Source of the DNA: Neurospora tetraspora
Lineage: Eukaryota > Ascomycota > Sordariomycetes > Sordariales > Sordariaceae
Assembly (NCBI RefSeq): GCF_033439725.1
Contig: NW_026944385.1
Span: 744,001-808,000, forward strand
Direction: 5' to 3'
Length of the DNA: 64,000 nucleotides
Shown here: piece by piece, positions 1 to 11,297 of the stretch
Layout of the letters: each line of letters begins with the position of its first letter
Numbering within the stretch: the first letter of the stretch is position 1
Program-made: the position numbers and the translations under genes
The notes under the pieces: generated by a model
Told to the model about the DNA's origin: nothing
The model's input: the letters and a program-made list of their open reading frames with translations, nothing else
Databases searched by the model: none

Positions 1-1
1 C

Positions 2-802
2 GCCAGCCAACAACAACCCCAATCTTCACCCCCTGCCCCCTTCATCTTCGCAGCAGGCAACCCAACAGGCGGTTACGCCTACGCCACCAGCCCAACAGGC
101 CTCACTTTCTCGAACCCCAATGCCGGAAGCAGCAGCGTCGCAGCTCCAAGCAACCACCAGTCCCAGTCCCAAGACTTCGACATAAATCACCTCCTCAACT
201 GCGACGACCCCATCGGGTTTTACAAATTCAGCCTATACCACTCCAGCCAGCACCACTCCCCTTCTCACTCCCACTCCCACTCCCACGCCGTCAGTCACTC
301 AGCCAGCAACCGCATCACCAAATCCCGCTCTGCTCCCTCCTTACGCAAGCGCTTCCACCAGGCTCGCCAGCCGGCAGGAATCATGACTCCCACCATGGGC
401 ACCACAGTGCACAAAACAATGATCGAAAAGGTTCCCGGCACCACCAAAGTCATCTACACCACAACAGCGGAGAAAGAGGCAAAGGAGGAGGAGACGGACA
501 GGATGACGATGGCCTTTTTCGGGCATTGTCTTCGGCGTACCAAAGAGAGAGTGGCTGCGGGAAAAGCTGCTGAAGCCGCGCGTCAGGCGCAGAAGCAGTC
601 TGAGTCGGGAATGGGAGCTTGTGGAGAGGCTTGGATGCCGAGGGCGAAGATTAGTCGTACTTATGTCAATGGGGAGGGTGATGTTGTGGAAGAAAGTTGG
701 GAGAAGACGACTTTTCCGAAATGGTCGTGGGAGGAGGCAAGTGATGATGGGGTAGATGCTGTGGAGGAGGAAGTTTGGGAGAAAGATGAGATGATGGAGT
801 AA
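2..802 (+). CDS. 3' end of an unknown protein gene (partial)
   Basis: The reading frame is open from the left edge to a TAA at 800-802, giving at least 266 residues; the start lies outside the window. The N-terminal half seen here is rich in Gln, Ser, Pro and Asn and contains a run of alternating Ser-His (around 264-290), then a basic stretch (KSRSAPSLRKRFHQAR). The C-terminal half is charged, with Glu/Lys-rich segments and several Trp residues close to the end (KWSWEEASDD). I recognise no domain. The low-complexity front and acidic tail resemble many fungal regulatory or scaffold proteins, but that is no basis for a function. A later ATG at 383 could be mistaken for the start, but the frame and the composition continue upstream without a break. 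Confidence 0.75.
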   Translation, partial: ASQQQPQSSPPAPFIFAAGNPTGGYAYATSPTGLTFSNPNAGSSSVAAPSNHQSQSQDFDINHLLNCDDPIGFYKFSLYHSSQHHSPSHSHSHSHAVSHSASNRITKSRSAPSLRKRFHQARQPAGIMTPTMGTTVHKTMIEKVPGTTKVIYTTTAEKEAKEEETDRMTMAFFGHCLRRTKERVAAGKAAEAARQAQKQSESGMGACGEAWMPRAKISRTYVNGEGDVVEESWEKTTFPKWSWEEASDDGVDAVEEEVWEKDEMME

Positions 803-1761
803 TAGGATGGGGATGAGAGGTGGTGTAGGTCGATACTGCGTGTTGAGGCGAGGGGTTAAAGGATGGTACCTATGCCTCCGTGATCAGAGATTTTGAGGTC
901 AGCGGAATTAGTGTTACTGTAATGAATGATCAAGTTATGAAAAAAAAAGGCAGGAGCGACACGGCCTACATGTAAACCAAGGAAGGTGTTGCGGAAGACG
1001 AGTGACGCGACCGTGTCAAGCCAGTGGAATAGTCACGATGAGACCGCTTGATCACGAGTTTCTAGACCATAATCAGTCAGGCAACAAAGCAAAATGCAAA
1101 AATAGAAGAACAAAAAAGTCAAAAAGCTCAGCCGCCCAGGGCAGGAGTCGAACTCGTGCCCAGCTGCGACCTACGAAAATACCGCGCGTTTTCTGGCTAC
1201 CAGCACACCTACCACGTCGGCTACTGGGAGTTGTTGGAAGGTCCGAACCTTCGGCTTATATGGTCCAAGTCCTGCCGCAGCGCCGCTGGACGTACATCAT
1301 GAGTTCATCCGTCAAAGGGACCATAACGCGCCTGTCGAGCTCCCCCCTTCACGGGGATCGATCTCCCCTCCTTAAGGCCGACAATAGACAGGGTGAATGG
1401 CGAGAGCTCTAATGAACCAAAACAAATACAAACCTGCCCGTTTAGCGTCAGTCATCAGTTCAAAGTTAAGTTGTGGTGATGGACCTACCATAGCACCGTG
1501 CCGAGCCTGAGTGTGGTGGTCTCTTGGATGGTGAATGCTCGAAGTCGCCAGGTTTGCGACTTACAAACTTGACCTGAGGCGACTGTCGATTGACGAACAA
1601 GAATAAAATGCCGTCAAAGGCACGCCCTTTCGACTACTGCTCTTCTGCCCTACCACCACTCCTTTCTTGGTCTTTTTTTCGGACCTTATTTAAGACTAAA
1701 GAACGTCACTCTCCTTTGAACAGCTGCATAGTCTACCCTCGTTGACGCCTCAAAAGACAAG
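803..1761. other. intergenic region
   Basis: No convincing protein gene. A 136-codon open frame at 1002-1412 has no coding character. The minus strand of 1131-1262 has features of a polymerase III gene (separate entry). The last 140 bases are pyrimidine-rich and are probably the leader of the gene starting at 1762. Confidence 0.6.
1131..1222 (-). ncRNA. possible tRNA-like polymerase III locus, unidentified
   Basis: Read on the minus strand, a B-box-like sequence (GAGTTCGACTCC, about 1144-1155) sits in a hairpin, is followed by T-runs (TTTTT, then TTTTTT, about 1111-1127) able to end polymerase III transcription, and is preceded about 110 bases upstream by a TATA-like ATATAA (1256-1261). A full cloverleaf cannot be drawn: the T stem has mismatches and only about five of seven acceptor pairs form. 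It may be a decayed tRNA gene, another small RNA, or chance. Confidence 0.22.
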
Positions 1762-2400
1762 ATGACGGACGACCTCAAAGATATCGTCTCTACCATTGCC
1801 AACAGCCACATTGATCCGGCGTCGGCTTCAACCCAACATCTGCTACAGGCCATTGCGGCCGCGGCCATGGACGTTCTCGACACCCAACCCACCGATACCG
1901 GTAGCGCTAGCCGGTCCAGCCAGGCCATTTTTCCTTCTATTTCTCCTTCTCTTTTTAAGCCAGTCACAGCCGCTGTCGAGGCCGACACTACCACCAAACT
2001 AGATACCATCGACACCGACACCGACACGGCCAGCGTCACTGACCCAAAGATGGATGCCAATCCCTTGACCACTTCCGCGCCCAGCGGTACTTCTTCCTCT
2101 CAATACAACACACGCAGTCACGCCTCCCCGCTTAACGCCAGCGGCAAACCTGTCTGCCGCTTCATCCCCAGATCCACCAGAACGGGCAGGCTTAGGCGAG
2201 AGAATCAAGCACGCGTCGTCGCCCAGCATCGTAGCTTGCACGAGGATACTCTCCACGAAGAGGAGACTGTCAACTGGCACTACTCGAGCCAACCCCGTAT
2301 AGTATGTGGTCCGCGCAGGCGAATTGCTCGGCTTATAAATGAAGATCAGCTTTGGGACGAATGGGAAGTGGATGAGGATGAGGGATACAGTAGTATATAG
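1762..2400 (+). CDS. hypothetical protein, paralogue of the broken gene at 2886-3524
   Basis: A single exon of 212 residues from ATG 1762 to TAG 2398-2400. The first 30 residues are likely helical (DDLKDIVSTIANSHID), followed by an Asp/Thr/Ser-rich middle, a basic stretch (RSTRTGRLRRENQARVV) and an acidic C-terminus. No known domain is recognised. The next gene shares the same plan: a short start containing KDIV, then a conserved VNW..SQPR core followed by basic residues, so the two look like a tandem duplication. A pyrimidine-rich leader precedes the ATG. Function is unknown; the charged, low-complexity make-up suggests a disordered protein. Confidence 0.6.
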   Translation: MTDDLKDIVSTIANSHIDPASASTQHLLQAIAAAAMDVLDTQPTDTGSASRSSQAIFPSISPSLFKPVTAAVEADTTTKLDTIDTDTDTASVTDPKMDANPLTTSAPSGTSSSQYNTRSHASPLNASGKPVCRFIPRSTRTGRLRRENQARVVAQHRSLHEDTLHEEETVNWHYSSQPRIVCGPRRRIARLINEDQLWDEWEVDEDEGYSSI

Positions 2401-2885
2401 CGTACCTCGAGAATCAAGATAGAAACGACAAGAAACCTTCCTACCTCTACCCACAGTATTCCTTATCAGTTCAACGATCTGGCAGTGTCCGTACTGGTAC
2501 CATTCACCCTTCCATGATTCGAACCTGGCTGAGGACTGAGCTCTGGAGAGTGAATAGTTAAACTGGGCATCCCGGTCGTGACAGAGCAGCCTCGAACCTG
2601 AGTTGAGTGTTTCAAGGGGTCGACGGGGGAGAATAAAAGAGTTGCTGTCAACATACTTTCCCCGTCTCTCTACTTCTCTCCCCTTCCAACTTCTCTCCCC
2701 TTCCACAACCACCACCACCTTTTCCACGGTCATCACCAAAGGTACCAAACCCAAACCGAGTCTTTTCGCAAGAACACAAACCCCACTTCTCAAAGACAAC
2801 ACACACGTCGAGCACATCTCACGACAGAGTTGTCTCGCGAGCATTCTCACATCGCCGTCACCTTGAGAATCACCATCATCAAGCG
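2401..2885. other. intergenic region and probable leader of the second paralogue
   Basis: From about 2650 the plus strand is strongly pyrimidine-rich (CTCTCTACTTCTCTCC and similar), typical of a fungal promoter and 5' leader. Open frames here look accidental. Confidence 0.5.
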
Positions 2886-3524
2886 ATGATGGAAACCCCC
2901 AAGGACATCGTCCCCAAGATGGCCGACGAAAGGGTTAACTAGACCCCATCCCTAGTGGGACGTCAGCGTCAGCGCCAGCCCATCCCCTCCCGCCAGCGCC
3001 AACGGGGCAATAGCAGTGCCGAAAAACGCGAGAGTCACGGGCAGGGGCAGTTCCCCTTCGATGATGAGAACGACGTGAACTGGCGCCACCTCTCCCAACC
3101 CCGCCAGCGACAACTCGCTTCACGCGTCGGCTTGCCCTTCGTTACACCTACCAATGATGCATTTAATACACCCGGTAATGCCTTCGATACATCTAGCAAG
3201 GCCTTTGCTACACCTGGTAATGCATTCGCTACACCCAGCAATGCCTTCACTACACCAAGCAACGCCTCAGATCAGGAACCCAAACCCCTGTATGGCTCTG
3301 AACTTCGCATCCATTTCGCTTCACTGGAGAAGACGGCAGTCGAGGCGAGCATTAAGGAGCGCATCAACAATGTGGAGATGGAACTGAAGAGATTGAGAGA
3401 GGAGAGGGAGAATGTGTTGAGGGAGATGGATGAGATGGAGTTGAGAGATGTGGTCGAGATGTGGGAGGAGGGGATTATGGCGATTGATGAGATCATTCAT
3501 GATTTGATGAGAGGAAATGGGTAG
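2886..3524 (+). pseudogene. second paralogue, interrupted by one in-frame stop
   Basis: Two adjacent in-frame ATGs (2886, 2889) open a frame beginning METPKDIVPKMADERVN, which mirrors the start of the 1762 gene (KDIV). A TAG at 2940-2942 interrupts it, after which the same frame stays open for 580 bases to a stop at 3522-3524. Downstream it holds the shared VNW..SQPR core (about 3078), five imperfect seven-residue repeats (NAFATPS type) and a C-terminal coiled coil rich in Glu/Lys/Met. There is no other in-frame ATG until late in the frame, so the stop really cuts the gene. A CAG to TAG change (CpA to TpA) would explain it, which is the RIP type, but one base is not proof. A 22-base intron across the stop is possible on paper but too short for fungi. 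Confidence 0.55.
3156..3260 (+). repeat. five tandem 21-bp units inside the broken paralogue
   Basis: Each unit encodes a seven-residue peptide of the form (N/D/K)AF(N/D/A/T)T(P/S)(G/S). The units stay in frame and have diverged slightly. The 1762 paralogue lacks them, so the array arose after the duplication or was lost from the other copy. Confidence 0.8.
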
Positions 3525-3912
3525 TTACTTCCCATGGAAAGGCAAGAGAGACCGCGAGATGGTGGGGAGGTCGAGGAGGAAGCGGGCAAGAACCAGAGAG
3601 GGGTTATTTATGATCGAGTGTCGGATCCAGGAAGGAGCAATTGGGTCAAGAATGACTGTTAATGGAGGAGAGAGATATCATGAAGCACGAGTGAGGAAGG
3701 AGGGACATAATCAACAAGGCAGGCAGGTACCTTGATGAACTCGAGAACAATAAATGCAAAATTGTATTGCAAAATCCACGTTACTTGTATCATCATCTTG
3801 ACCGGTCGACCTTTTCATGCCTTTCCATCGATATGTTACCAAACACCCCACAAACCACTCCTCACTTATCCTCCACCGTCCTACCACGCTCCGTCCCATC
3901 TGAGAACATTAT
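3525..3912. other. intergenic region between convergent genes
   Basis: Lies between the broken paralogue (plus) and the SDR gene (minus). It should hold both 3' ends. Nothing else is seen. Confidence 0.5.
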
Positions 3913-4798
3913 CTACTGGGAAGAGCCACCAGATATGGTGATAATTTGGCCTGTTGTATAGCGTTAGCATCACGTCTCCCTCTCACCCTTCCAGTTTCAA
4001 GGTAAAAGGTAAAAGTGGACGGTACTCACCATTAACCCACCCCCCATCCTCCGACGCCAAAAACGCCACCACCCTCGCCACATCCTCCGGCACCGCACAC
4101 CTGCCCAACGGACAATGTTCCGCCATCATCCTCTCAATCTTGTCCTTCCCCAAATCGGGCGTTCCACCGGGAATATAATGCCACGCATTCTCCGCAAACA
4201 TATCTGACTTAATCCCGCCGGGGGCCACGCCATTAACCGTAATCCCTCTATCCCCAAAATCCGTCGCAAAAGCCTTCACAAACCCCTGCACGGCCATCTT
4301 ACTCGCATTATAAAGCGCATGATTCTTGACCCCCATCAATCCCGCCGCGATACTCGTCATCAGAACCACCCGCCCGTTTTGTTCGAGATGCTTGTACGCC
4401 GCCTGCCCGACGAAAAACTGCGCCTTGGCGTTGAGGTCAAACACGTAATCGTACTTCTCCTCGGTGATGTCTTCGACGCGGTCCCAGGACTCGGTGCCCG
4501 AGTTGGACATGACGATGTCGATGCGGCCGAAGGCCCGCTTGGCTTCGGCGAAGAGCCGGTCGATTTCGGACACGGACCGCACGTTGGCTTGGATGGCGAT
4601 GGCGCGCGCGCCGTTGTTGTACGACTCAATTTCTTTGACGACTTCGTTGGCCGGGCCCGCCGAGGACACGTAGTTGACGATTACGGAGGCGCCGCGGCGG
4701 GCGAGCTCGAGGGCGACGCCGCGCCCGATGCCGCGGCCGGCGCCGGTGACGAGGGCGACTTTGCCTTCGAGGGAGGCGGTGGGGATTGAGATGGGCAT
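3913..4798 (-). CDS. short-chain dehydrogenase/reductase, tetrahydroxynaphthalene-reductase-like
   Basis: Two exons, 4798-4030 and 3950-3913, joined across a 79-base intron (donor GTGAGT, acceptor CAACAG), give 268 residues, the usual length for this family. Visible motifs: the cofactor loop TGAGRGIGRG, the NSG motif (SNSG), catalytic Ser in MTSIAAG, and YNASK with the catalytic Tyr and Lys. The segment APGGIKSDMF followed by ENAWHY, and the short C-terminus restored by splicing (GQIITISGG), match NADPH-dependent tetra/trihydroxynaphthalene reductases of the DHN-melanin pathway and related versicolorin-type ketoreductases. The upstream ATG at 4930 would add a His/Ser/Pro-rich extension and lies next to a TATA-like AATAAATA, so I take 4798, where family homology begins. 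No polyketide synthase is nearby, so the substrate is uncertain. Confidence 0.88.
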
Positions 4799-6084
4799 TT
4801 TGGGGGTTTGAGTTGGGTGGTGGTGGTGAGAGTGGCTTGTTGTGATGGGATGGGAGTGATGTTGTTGTGGGATGCAGAGAGCAGGGGAGGAACAGGAGGA
4901 AAGAGAGAGGAATGAGTCCGGCTTCGCCATCCTATTTATTGCGAGATTGACATCTGGCGGAAGTCACTCAATCATGCTTCTGGTTCTCCCTGCATATCAT
5001 GCCAGCAGTGCTTCGATATGCATATCGGTAGTCTATCAGATCATGGTCGGTCCATGGTCGCACCGCGTCCCCGCCCGGTCGCTGTTGGCGGGAGTCTGGC
5101 GATAGATGGGCGGTACCAAGGGATAACGACCAAAGGGAAGCGAATTGTTTACCCCCGCTGTCTCAACTCCCTTCAATGTTTTGGTCCCTTGGGTGACGAG
5201 GGTGAGTCCAATGTCTTGCCCATCCCCCCTTTTCGGACTTGATGTACATGGCGGGGTGGGGTCGGGGAAACGGCTAAATGGACTTGTACGTTCGGGAAAG
5301 GCAAATGCAACGCCGGACATCCCCCGACTGCATGTCCGGAAAGCCAGATCCGTGCCCGATTCCCTCTCACACCCGGACAATGGAGTCAGCAGTTTAAAGA
5401 AAACTTCAAATCAGCCAACGGGAGATCGTCGGTTTCGCTGGGGAAAAGCGGAGGAGCAAAGATGGGGAGAGGTGCGGACTGTGCCATGATACCGAAAGCG
5501 AAGACGGCGTTAACGGGTGATTCGCGATGCATGCAGCCGTGGGACACACAACATCCAAGATTGTGTCCAGTTATATCTATGCACGCCACAAAACTTGAAA
5601 ATACTGCCAGTGGCACGAGAATAGGGTCATTGGTACAGCTCGGTTGCAGATTCGGACGGTTCGCCATCCTACGTCCGCCTTCAACAGCCGTGAATGATGC
5701 AAGTAACACTCCAGGCTCATTGCTCATCCACAGAAAGATCCACGACGGAAAGGTGATCATAAGCACGACGAGAAAGAATAATATTGACATCCTGTAACCA
5801 AATGACTCCATAACATGCTTGACCCCATTCTCCCCTCCTAACATGTCCGCATGGCCTTCTCTCCTCAGTCAAACAGCGCAAGGAGATGTGCACTTGCACT
5901 TGGGAACATTGCAGAACGAGACTTGCCAATGTGAGTGAAGGTTGAGCCAAAACAAGATGCAAGACCCCAAGACCATAAAAACAAAGAAACCGAACTCCCA
6001 TCACTCTCCAAGGACCCTCTCTCAACGCACCCTATGACCCCGGTCTCAACCAGCGAGTTGAGCAGCACACACCGTACCTGTAGC
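4799..6084. other. intergenic region
   Basis: Contains the SDR leader and promoter (TATA-like sequence near 4930). Several open frames of 60-150 codons exist on both strands. The longest (minus, 5386-5844) has one hydrophobic stretch (MSILFFLVVLMITF) but no domain, no clear splice partners and uneven composition, so I do not call it. Confidence 0.5.
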
Positions 6085-8543
6085 CTAACCTCCCCTTGTA
6101 TTTGGGAATCCAGAGGGTGCTTGAAAAAAACTTCGAGAAGTTCGACCCGTAGCCGAAGGCTGCCCTCCGGTTGGAAACCCAGCTTGTCGCCACCTATCAG
6201 CTGTAAATTGAGACTGCTGCTGCCCTGGAATAGTTGCGGTCGAAGCCACACGCTGATGTCCCCTCCCAGCTTGAGCCGCAGGTTGCTGGCCTCTCCCGGC
6301 TGGGAACCGAGCCTGTGGCCCCGGACGAACTGCAGCCGAAGCCGCACGCTGCTGACCTCTTCCGGCTTGAAAGCCAGGCTGTTGTCCCGGACCCATTGCC
6401 GCCGAAGGGGCACGCGGTTGTCCTCTTCCTGCTGGAAATTGAGGCCTCTGCCCTCCCCAAGCTGGGAATTGAGGCGGTTGCCCTCTTCCGGCTTGAGCTG
6501 CAGGCTGTTGTCCCCTCCAGGCCGGAGCCATAGGTGGCTGCCCCCTTCCAGCTTGAAGTCCAGGCTGTTGTCCCGGAACAACAGCGGCCGAAGCCGCACG
6601 CTGCTGACCCCTTTCGGCTGGATCACCACGCTGTTGTCTCGGAAAATTTGCGACTGAAGCCGCACGCTGTTGCGCCAATCCAGCTTGAACGCCAGGCTGC
6701 CAGGCTGCAGGCGGTCTAGCTGGGCCCCCACGGCCACCTCCGGGGGCAGGGTTCTGCCAAAGCCTGAGTCTCTCCCTCCCCGACGGCGCCGGCTTATACG
6801 ACGGCGGCGGCGCCCCCTCGAAGTACCGCCTGCCCCAGTCCCTCGCTTTCTTCGCCACTGGACCATCAGGCGGCTGCGCTGTTACCTTGGCCCTTATCAG
6901 TTTCTCTAGGTCGTGCAGATCTGGCCTATCCGCCGGATCATAACAGAGACACGCAGCAACGGCGTTCACCAAGTCGAAGTCGAGGTGACTGTAACCACAA
7001 ACGAGCAAGTCCATGCCGTATCCCCACACCTCCTTCTCCGAGCCGTCTGGGTATCTCACGGCTGCCATGTTCGGCGTGGGCGGCGCCTCGAACTCGAAGA
7101 GCGTGATGAGCGAGTACATGATTATGCCGACCTGGTAGAGATTCGTCCACCAGTTGTAGTTTCCCGCCGTCTTGGCGCCGGATTCGCGCGGGCCCTCCTT
7201 GACGTGGTCCCACTCTTCGGTGAACTGTTCGGGCGCGAAGATGCTTTTCTTGCCTCGCCTGCGGCACGACCAGCGAAACTCGGACGAGGCTTGGTTGCCG
7301 CAAAAGACTTGGCACAGGCCGAGGTCAGCGATCTTGGCTATCGGAGTGGCGTTGTGTTCAGAACTGTCATAGTCCCCGACCAGGACGTTGGTCATATCGA
7401 GGTCGAAGTGGACAAGGGTTTTATGCTCGCAGTATGGTGTCAATTTGGGTAGGGGCAGGCAGCTTTCGGATGCTTGGGGCACAATGTAGTCGCTCATATG
7501 TGGGCTCTTGAACTCCTCAGGCATAAATACTCTCGGGTACGCCAGCCCTACGACGCCCTTGAAGACTGGTGATAGTGTTTTCGTGTTAGTCATTGTGATT
7601 ATGATGTAGGGGGCTTGAGCTACTTACGACTGCCGAAAATATGCCAAAGAGTAAGTGGTGGAGCGTTGCCGTACGTGGTAAGATTAGCGGCAATTTGTGC
7701 TACTATCTTGCGGAGATCCCCGCGGCTCATAAACTCGAGAAACAAGACTTGTCTTGAGTCCCAAAGAGGAATGGCGTCGAGCGATGAATCGGGTTTACCC
7801 TTGCCCACCTTGGCCTTATCGTCGCTGCTTATCATCATCAAATCCGAGCCGAATGACCTTCTGGTGGACGAAGGCACAGTATTGGGTGCCGGTTGGATAG
7901 GCTGACCGTTGGGTCGCGCAAAATAGCCTGGGGGGATGCGTTGTGAGATATGCTTGGCTCCGGCAGTGCCCATATGGGCTTCGATCTCGCTCGAAAGGTA
8001 GCCCTTATCGCCGTCGATGTCTATCTTGCACACCACTTTGATGACCTGGCCATCTGGGCGTTCTTGCTCAAAGAGGTTGACGACACCGAGGCCACCCCAT
8101 CCCAGAGTCCTTATGTGGCGCATTTTGATGCGCAGAAGCTGCTTTTCCAGCCATTTACTTCTGGCCAGTGCCCAGACTTCCTTCTCTGGAGGTCCGCCAC
8201 CAAACCCCCAGGCCCCTACCTTCCTTCTCATACCACGCCGGACCAGGCCGCTGTAATTGCCGGGACCTTTCCAGGGGGATTTGATGGGGATTTTGCTGAT
8301 GCGGGACTTGACTCGGCGGTCCATGGTTGCCCCATCCCAGTCGCTGGGAGAATTATTTCCATGACGGCGCCACTTGAAGAAGAATTCGGTGATCTTGTTG
8401 CGCCAGGCACGGACTGCTGCATCGGATTCTACGATGCTGGGGGATTTCGCTCTGGGGATGACGCGGGAGACGTTGGTGCCCTGGGTGAACTTGGGTATCG
8501 CCCAAGGATCTGCGTCAGTCCCCTCAGACACCTCGTTCGACAT
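6085..8543 (-). CDS. divergent protein kinase with a long repetitive Gln/Gly/Ala/Arg tail
   Basis: Two exons, 8543-7628 and 7565-6085 (62-base intron, donor GTAAGT, acceptor CACCAG), give 798 residues. Kinase landmarks in order: Gly-rich loop LGWGGLGVV (about residue 150), a VVCKID segment carrying the likely ATP-binding Lys, HFDLDMTNV in place of HRDxxxxN (about 355), DLG in place of DFG (about 379), and an APE motif within FAPEQF (about 418). The catalytic Asp residues are present, so activity is plausible although the HRD Arg is Phe. From about residue 560 to the end the protein consists of degenerate repeats such as PGQQPGFQAGRGQQ, a low-complexity tail that may be disordered or bind RNA. 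The earlier GTG at 8564 is not a credible start; ATG 8543 is the first in frame. Substrate and pathway are unknown. Confidence 0.82.
6107..6770 (-). repeat. degenerate GRGQ/PGQQ-coding repeat array in the kinase tail
   Basis: Units of roughly 12-25 residues (for example GRGQQRAASAAV, PGQQPGFQA, GRGQQPAAQA) recur about a dozen times, with the frame kept throughout. This also creates long accidental open frames on both strands here. Confidence 0.75.
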
Positions 8544-11073
8544 ATTGACGTTTGGATCTGTCACTCGATTTTTTTGGAAAAGAGATTCTGAGTGTGAGTG
8601 TTGTTGGCCGTAGAGGTAGGTTGAAAAGAATGGCCATACGTAGACCAGTAGTCATGCTCTCTCCCCTATAAGATATCACTCGTAGCTTGCAGATGAGAGG
8701 GGGCTATGGTTGTCCCTGGCCCTTTTGTTCGGACGTCCTTTCTCGGTGAGACAAAGCAGAGCGTGAGAAGCTCGAAGGGTGCACTATGGCCGTGAAGGGG
8801 ATTGAGGACATGGTGAACAAAGGGGACAACAAAGGGGAAGACAACAGTGTTTCCGGTTCCGTCCAAGGTGTGTAGACAATGGACTGAGAAGGACGAGAGT
8901 CTTTTTGAAATGCCGGCCGAAGACTGTGATTGTTGGAGAGTGGTGGCAGACAATCAATGTCGAGGTGAACAAGGACAAGGATGGAAATTGTTAAGGAACA
9001 GGAAGAGGATGGCTGCCACTAGGCAAAATGCTGAGTCATCAATCCTTCTTTGAGAGGAAAGAGTCAGAAATGAGGTTGGACTCTTGGACGGGAGTTGTTC
9101 CTGCCTCGAGAGCTGAGAACGGAGGGGGTCAGCGAAGGAGAAGCTCCAGAGTTGTGCATGTTGTGCAAATTATGCATCCAGTCTGCGTAACGCACACGCG
9201 CAAGCAGAAGTAGCGAACAGCGACACCTGACTTTTGAAGGCGGTCTTTCCACTTGGACGAGGAGACGCCTTCCACCTCTCCTTCTAGGAAGGAGGTCTCT
9301 TGAACTGTCCAAGTCACAATGGACAGTTCGGTTAGGCCCGCTTCAATATCGTAGAGCCTCAATGTTTAGAGGTAGGGTCTTTCGTCGCCAACTTGCGTCA
9401 TTTGGCCGACAGCATTGACACCGCCAACGACCTACGCTACAACACTCTTTGCAAGACAAATCGGAATGACTGCGATTGTTTCCATCAGTATGTCTCTTCT
9501 ATCTCTAACATGATTACTTGGGAGGACTGACTTACTGACTATGGCCAGTCTCACTCGAGATTCGAGAACCGACATGACGCGAAAAAGTCCATCAATGGCC
9601 GTCACGAAACCTCTACCGCCCACAACCGAGGACAATGCGAACCACGACTGTCGCCAGCAAACATTGGCAGCGTTCGAAACACGTCGACGGCAGATAGACT
9701 GACTGGCGGCGACGGTTATAAGAGTCGACATACCACAGACCGAAACAAAGATGCAAGCAGTGGAACGAGACAGGGGGCTCCCAATGTCACGGCGGATGGA
9801 GAGACGGGTTAGACGGGCGCCTAATGTCTGTCATTTCTGTGCCATTTCTGTGCCATTCCGAAACCGTCCTGTCCGCCGAGACTTGCAAGAAACCATTATT
9901 CAGAAACGCAAGCAATACGGCAAGCAATCACCGGCCAAACCAAGGTTTGTGAGAGACCTGTTGGACCTGTTGGATGCCTTGGACGAGGTCCCGTCATGGC
10001 TCCTCGGTGACGTTTTGAAACGACATAAGAGCTCCATTACAGGGCCCTCAGGTGGTTCCTCCAGGCCTCGGATCCCCAATTGGATGCTGGCGATCTCCAA
10101 CGCAGCGCGGTTCACTCTTCCAACCGGATGGTGCCGTGAGCGGGCGGCTCCACCGTCTAGAGGTAGCGTGGTGCCACTTTTCAAGGGCTTCTGCTCCTGT
10201 GATTGGCCAATCGCCAAGAGCTCAGGTGTGCTGGAGCTGGGAGTTGTCCCTGGCAACACTCGATGGGGGCACACGAAAACAAAAATCCGAGCCAACAGTG
10301 GATATGACCCCGGGTATTGGAGGGCGTCGGCAAGTGAACGAATGTGGTCAGCACACACCACTGACCAAGCGACGGCTCGTCAGGCCTGGCTCATCCCCGG
10401 CAAACGCCCGCGCAAAACCCACAGTCAAACCCACTCTTCCATTCAGCTTGGATCCCCGTTCGTCTGTTTCGTTTACCACTCAGCTGTGTTGTTCTGGTTG
10501 TTGTGACAAGACAACCGAAGCACCACAATTTCCCTCTCTACACTATCCATCCATTCATCGTGTACCGTACCACTCCCAGACTCCAGAGAGGTACAACGAG
10601 TACCCACAAAAAGCCCCGAACGCGTCCAGTCGCGAGCCAGTGAGCTCTATAGGACAGACAGGCTAGGTAGACGACCGACGGAGGAGCCCTGCAGCCAGAC
10701 AGACGCCAGACACGAGGGCAGCGCTGTTCCTAGAGTGCCTGCATCACCAAGCATTGCACCATCCGCCCGCGTGGCCCTCCCGTCCAGCATCATCGCATCG
10801 CCTTGCACGGGGCATCCAGACATCATCCAGACATCATTCCACCTCGTTGCCGTCCTGAGCACAAGCGCTACATCGTCTGGCTTGCGCTGCGTGAGGTAAG
10901 GCTGGCAAGCTGCCCATGGCCCACATGGACCTGACGCGCACATCAACAGTGCAGGGGGACTGCAAAGAAAACAACAGCTGACAGCTCTTCGCATCAATCG
11001 ATAGTCTAGGAACCACACCTTCCATCTAATACACCCCCGTCTGGCCCAGCCCTCTGCGCAAATACGATCGCGA

Positions 11074-11107
<34 letters not shown>

Positions 11108-11138
11108 TCCCTCTACTCCATCGCTACCATAACCAACA
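8544..11138. other. 2.6 kb gap, probably long promoter and leader of the C2H2 regulator
   Basis: No supported protein gene. A plus-strand frame of 251 codons (9751-10506) has no domain and a composition unlike real genes of the window. Large upstream regions and long leaders are common for fungal developmental regulators, which fits the gene at 11139. Confidence 0.5.
11080..11107 (+). repeat. (GAC)n microsatellite in the leader of the C2H2 regulator
   Basis: About nine tandem GAC units end about 30 bases before the start codon at 11139. Confidence 0.85.
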
Positions 11139-11257
11139 ATGATGTCCAATCCTCCTCTGTCCGGCGTCGCTCGCCCGCGACAGCGACTACATCGGCGTCA
11201 AAACTCGACTCCATCCGCCTTCGAGGCTGTCAAGATCGCTCCCTTGCCGACCTTCCC

Positions 11258-11297
<40 letters not shown>

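Noticed and set aside
4799-4930. Upstream ATG extension of the SDR
   Set aside because: His/Ser/Pro/Gln-rich sequence unlike the family and directly beside a TATA-like element; treated as leader.
5386-5844. Minus-strand frame of 152 codons with one hydrophobic segment
   Set aside because: A single hydrophobic stretch is weak evidence; no signal-peptide cleavage context, no homologue recognised.
5865-6866. Long frames on both strands over the kinase tail (for example 333 codons in another minus frame)
   Set aside because: Caused by the repeat array of the kinase C-terminus, which is open in several frames; only the kinase frame continues into a recognisable domain.
9751-10506. Plus-strand open frame of 251 codons
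   Set aside because: No domain, mixed composition with scattered Trp/Cys/Arg typical of noncoding frames, no splice partners; it lies in the leader region of the C2H2 regulator.
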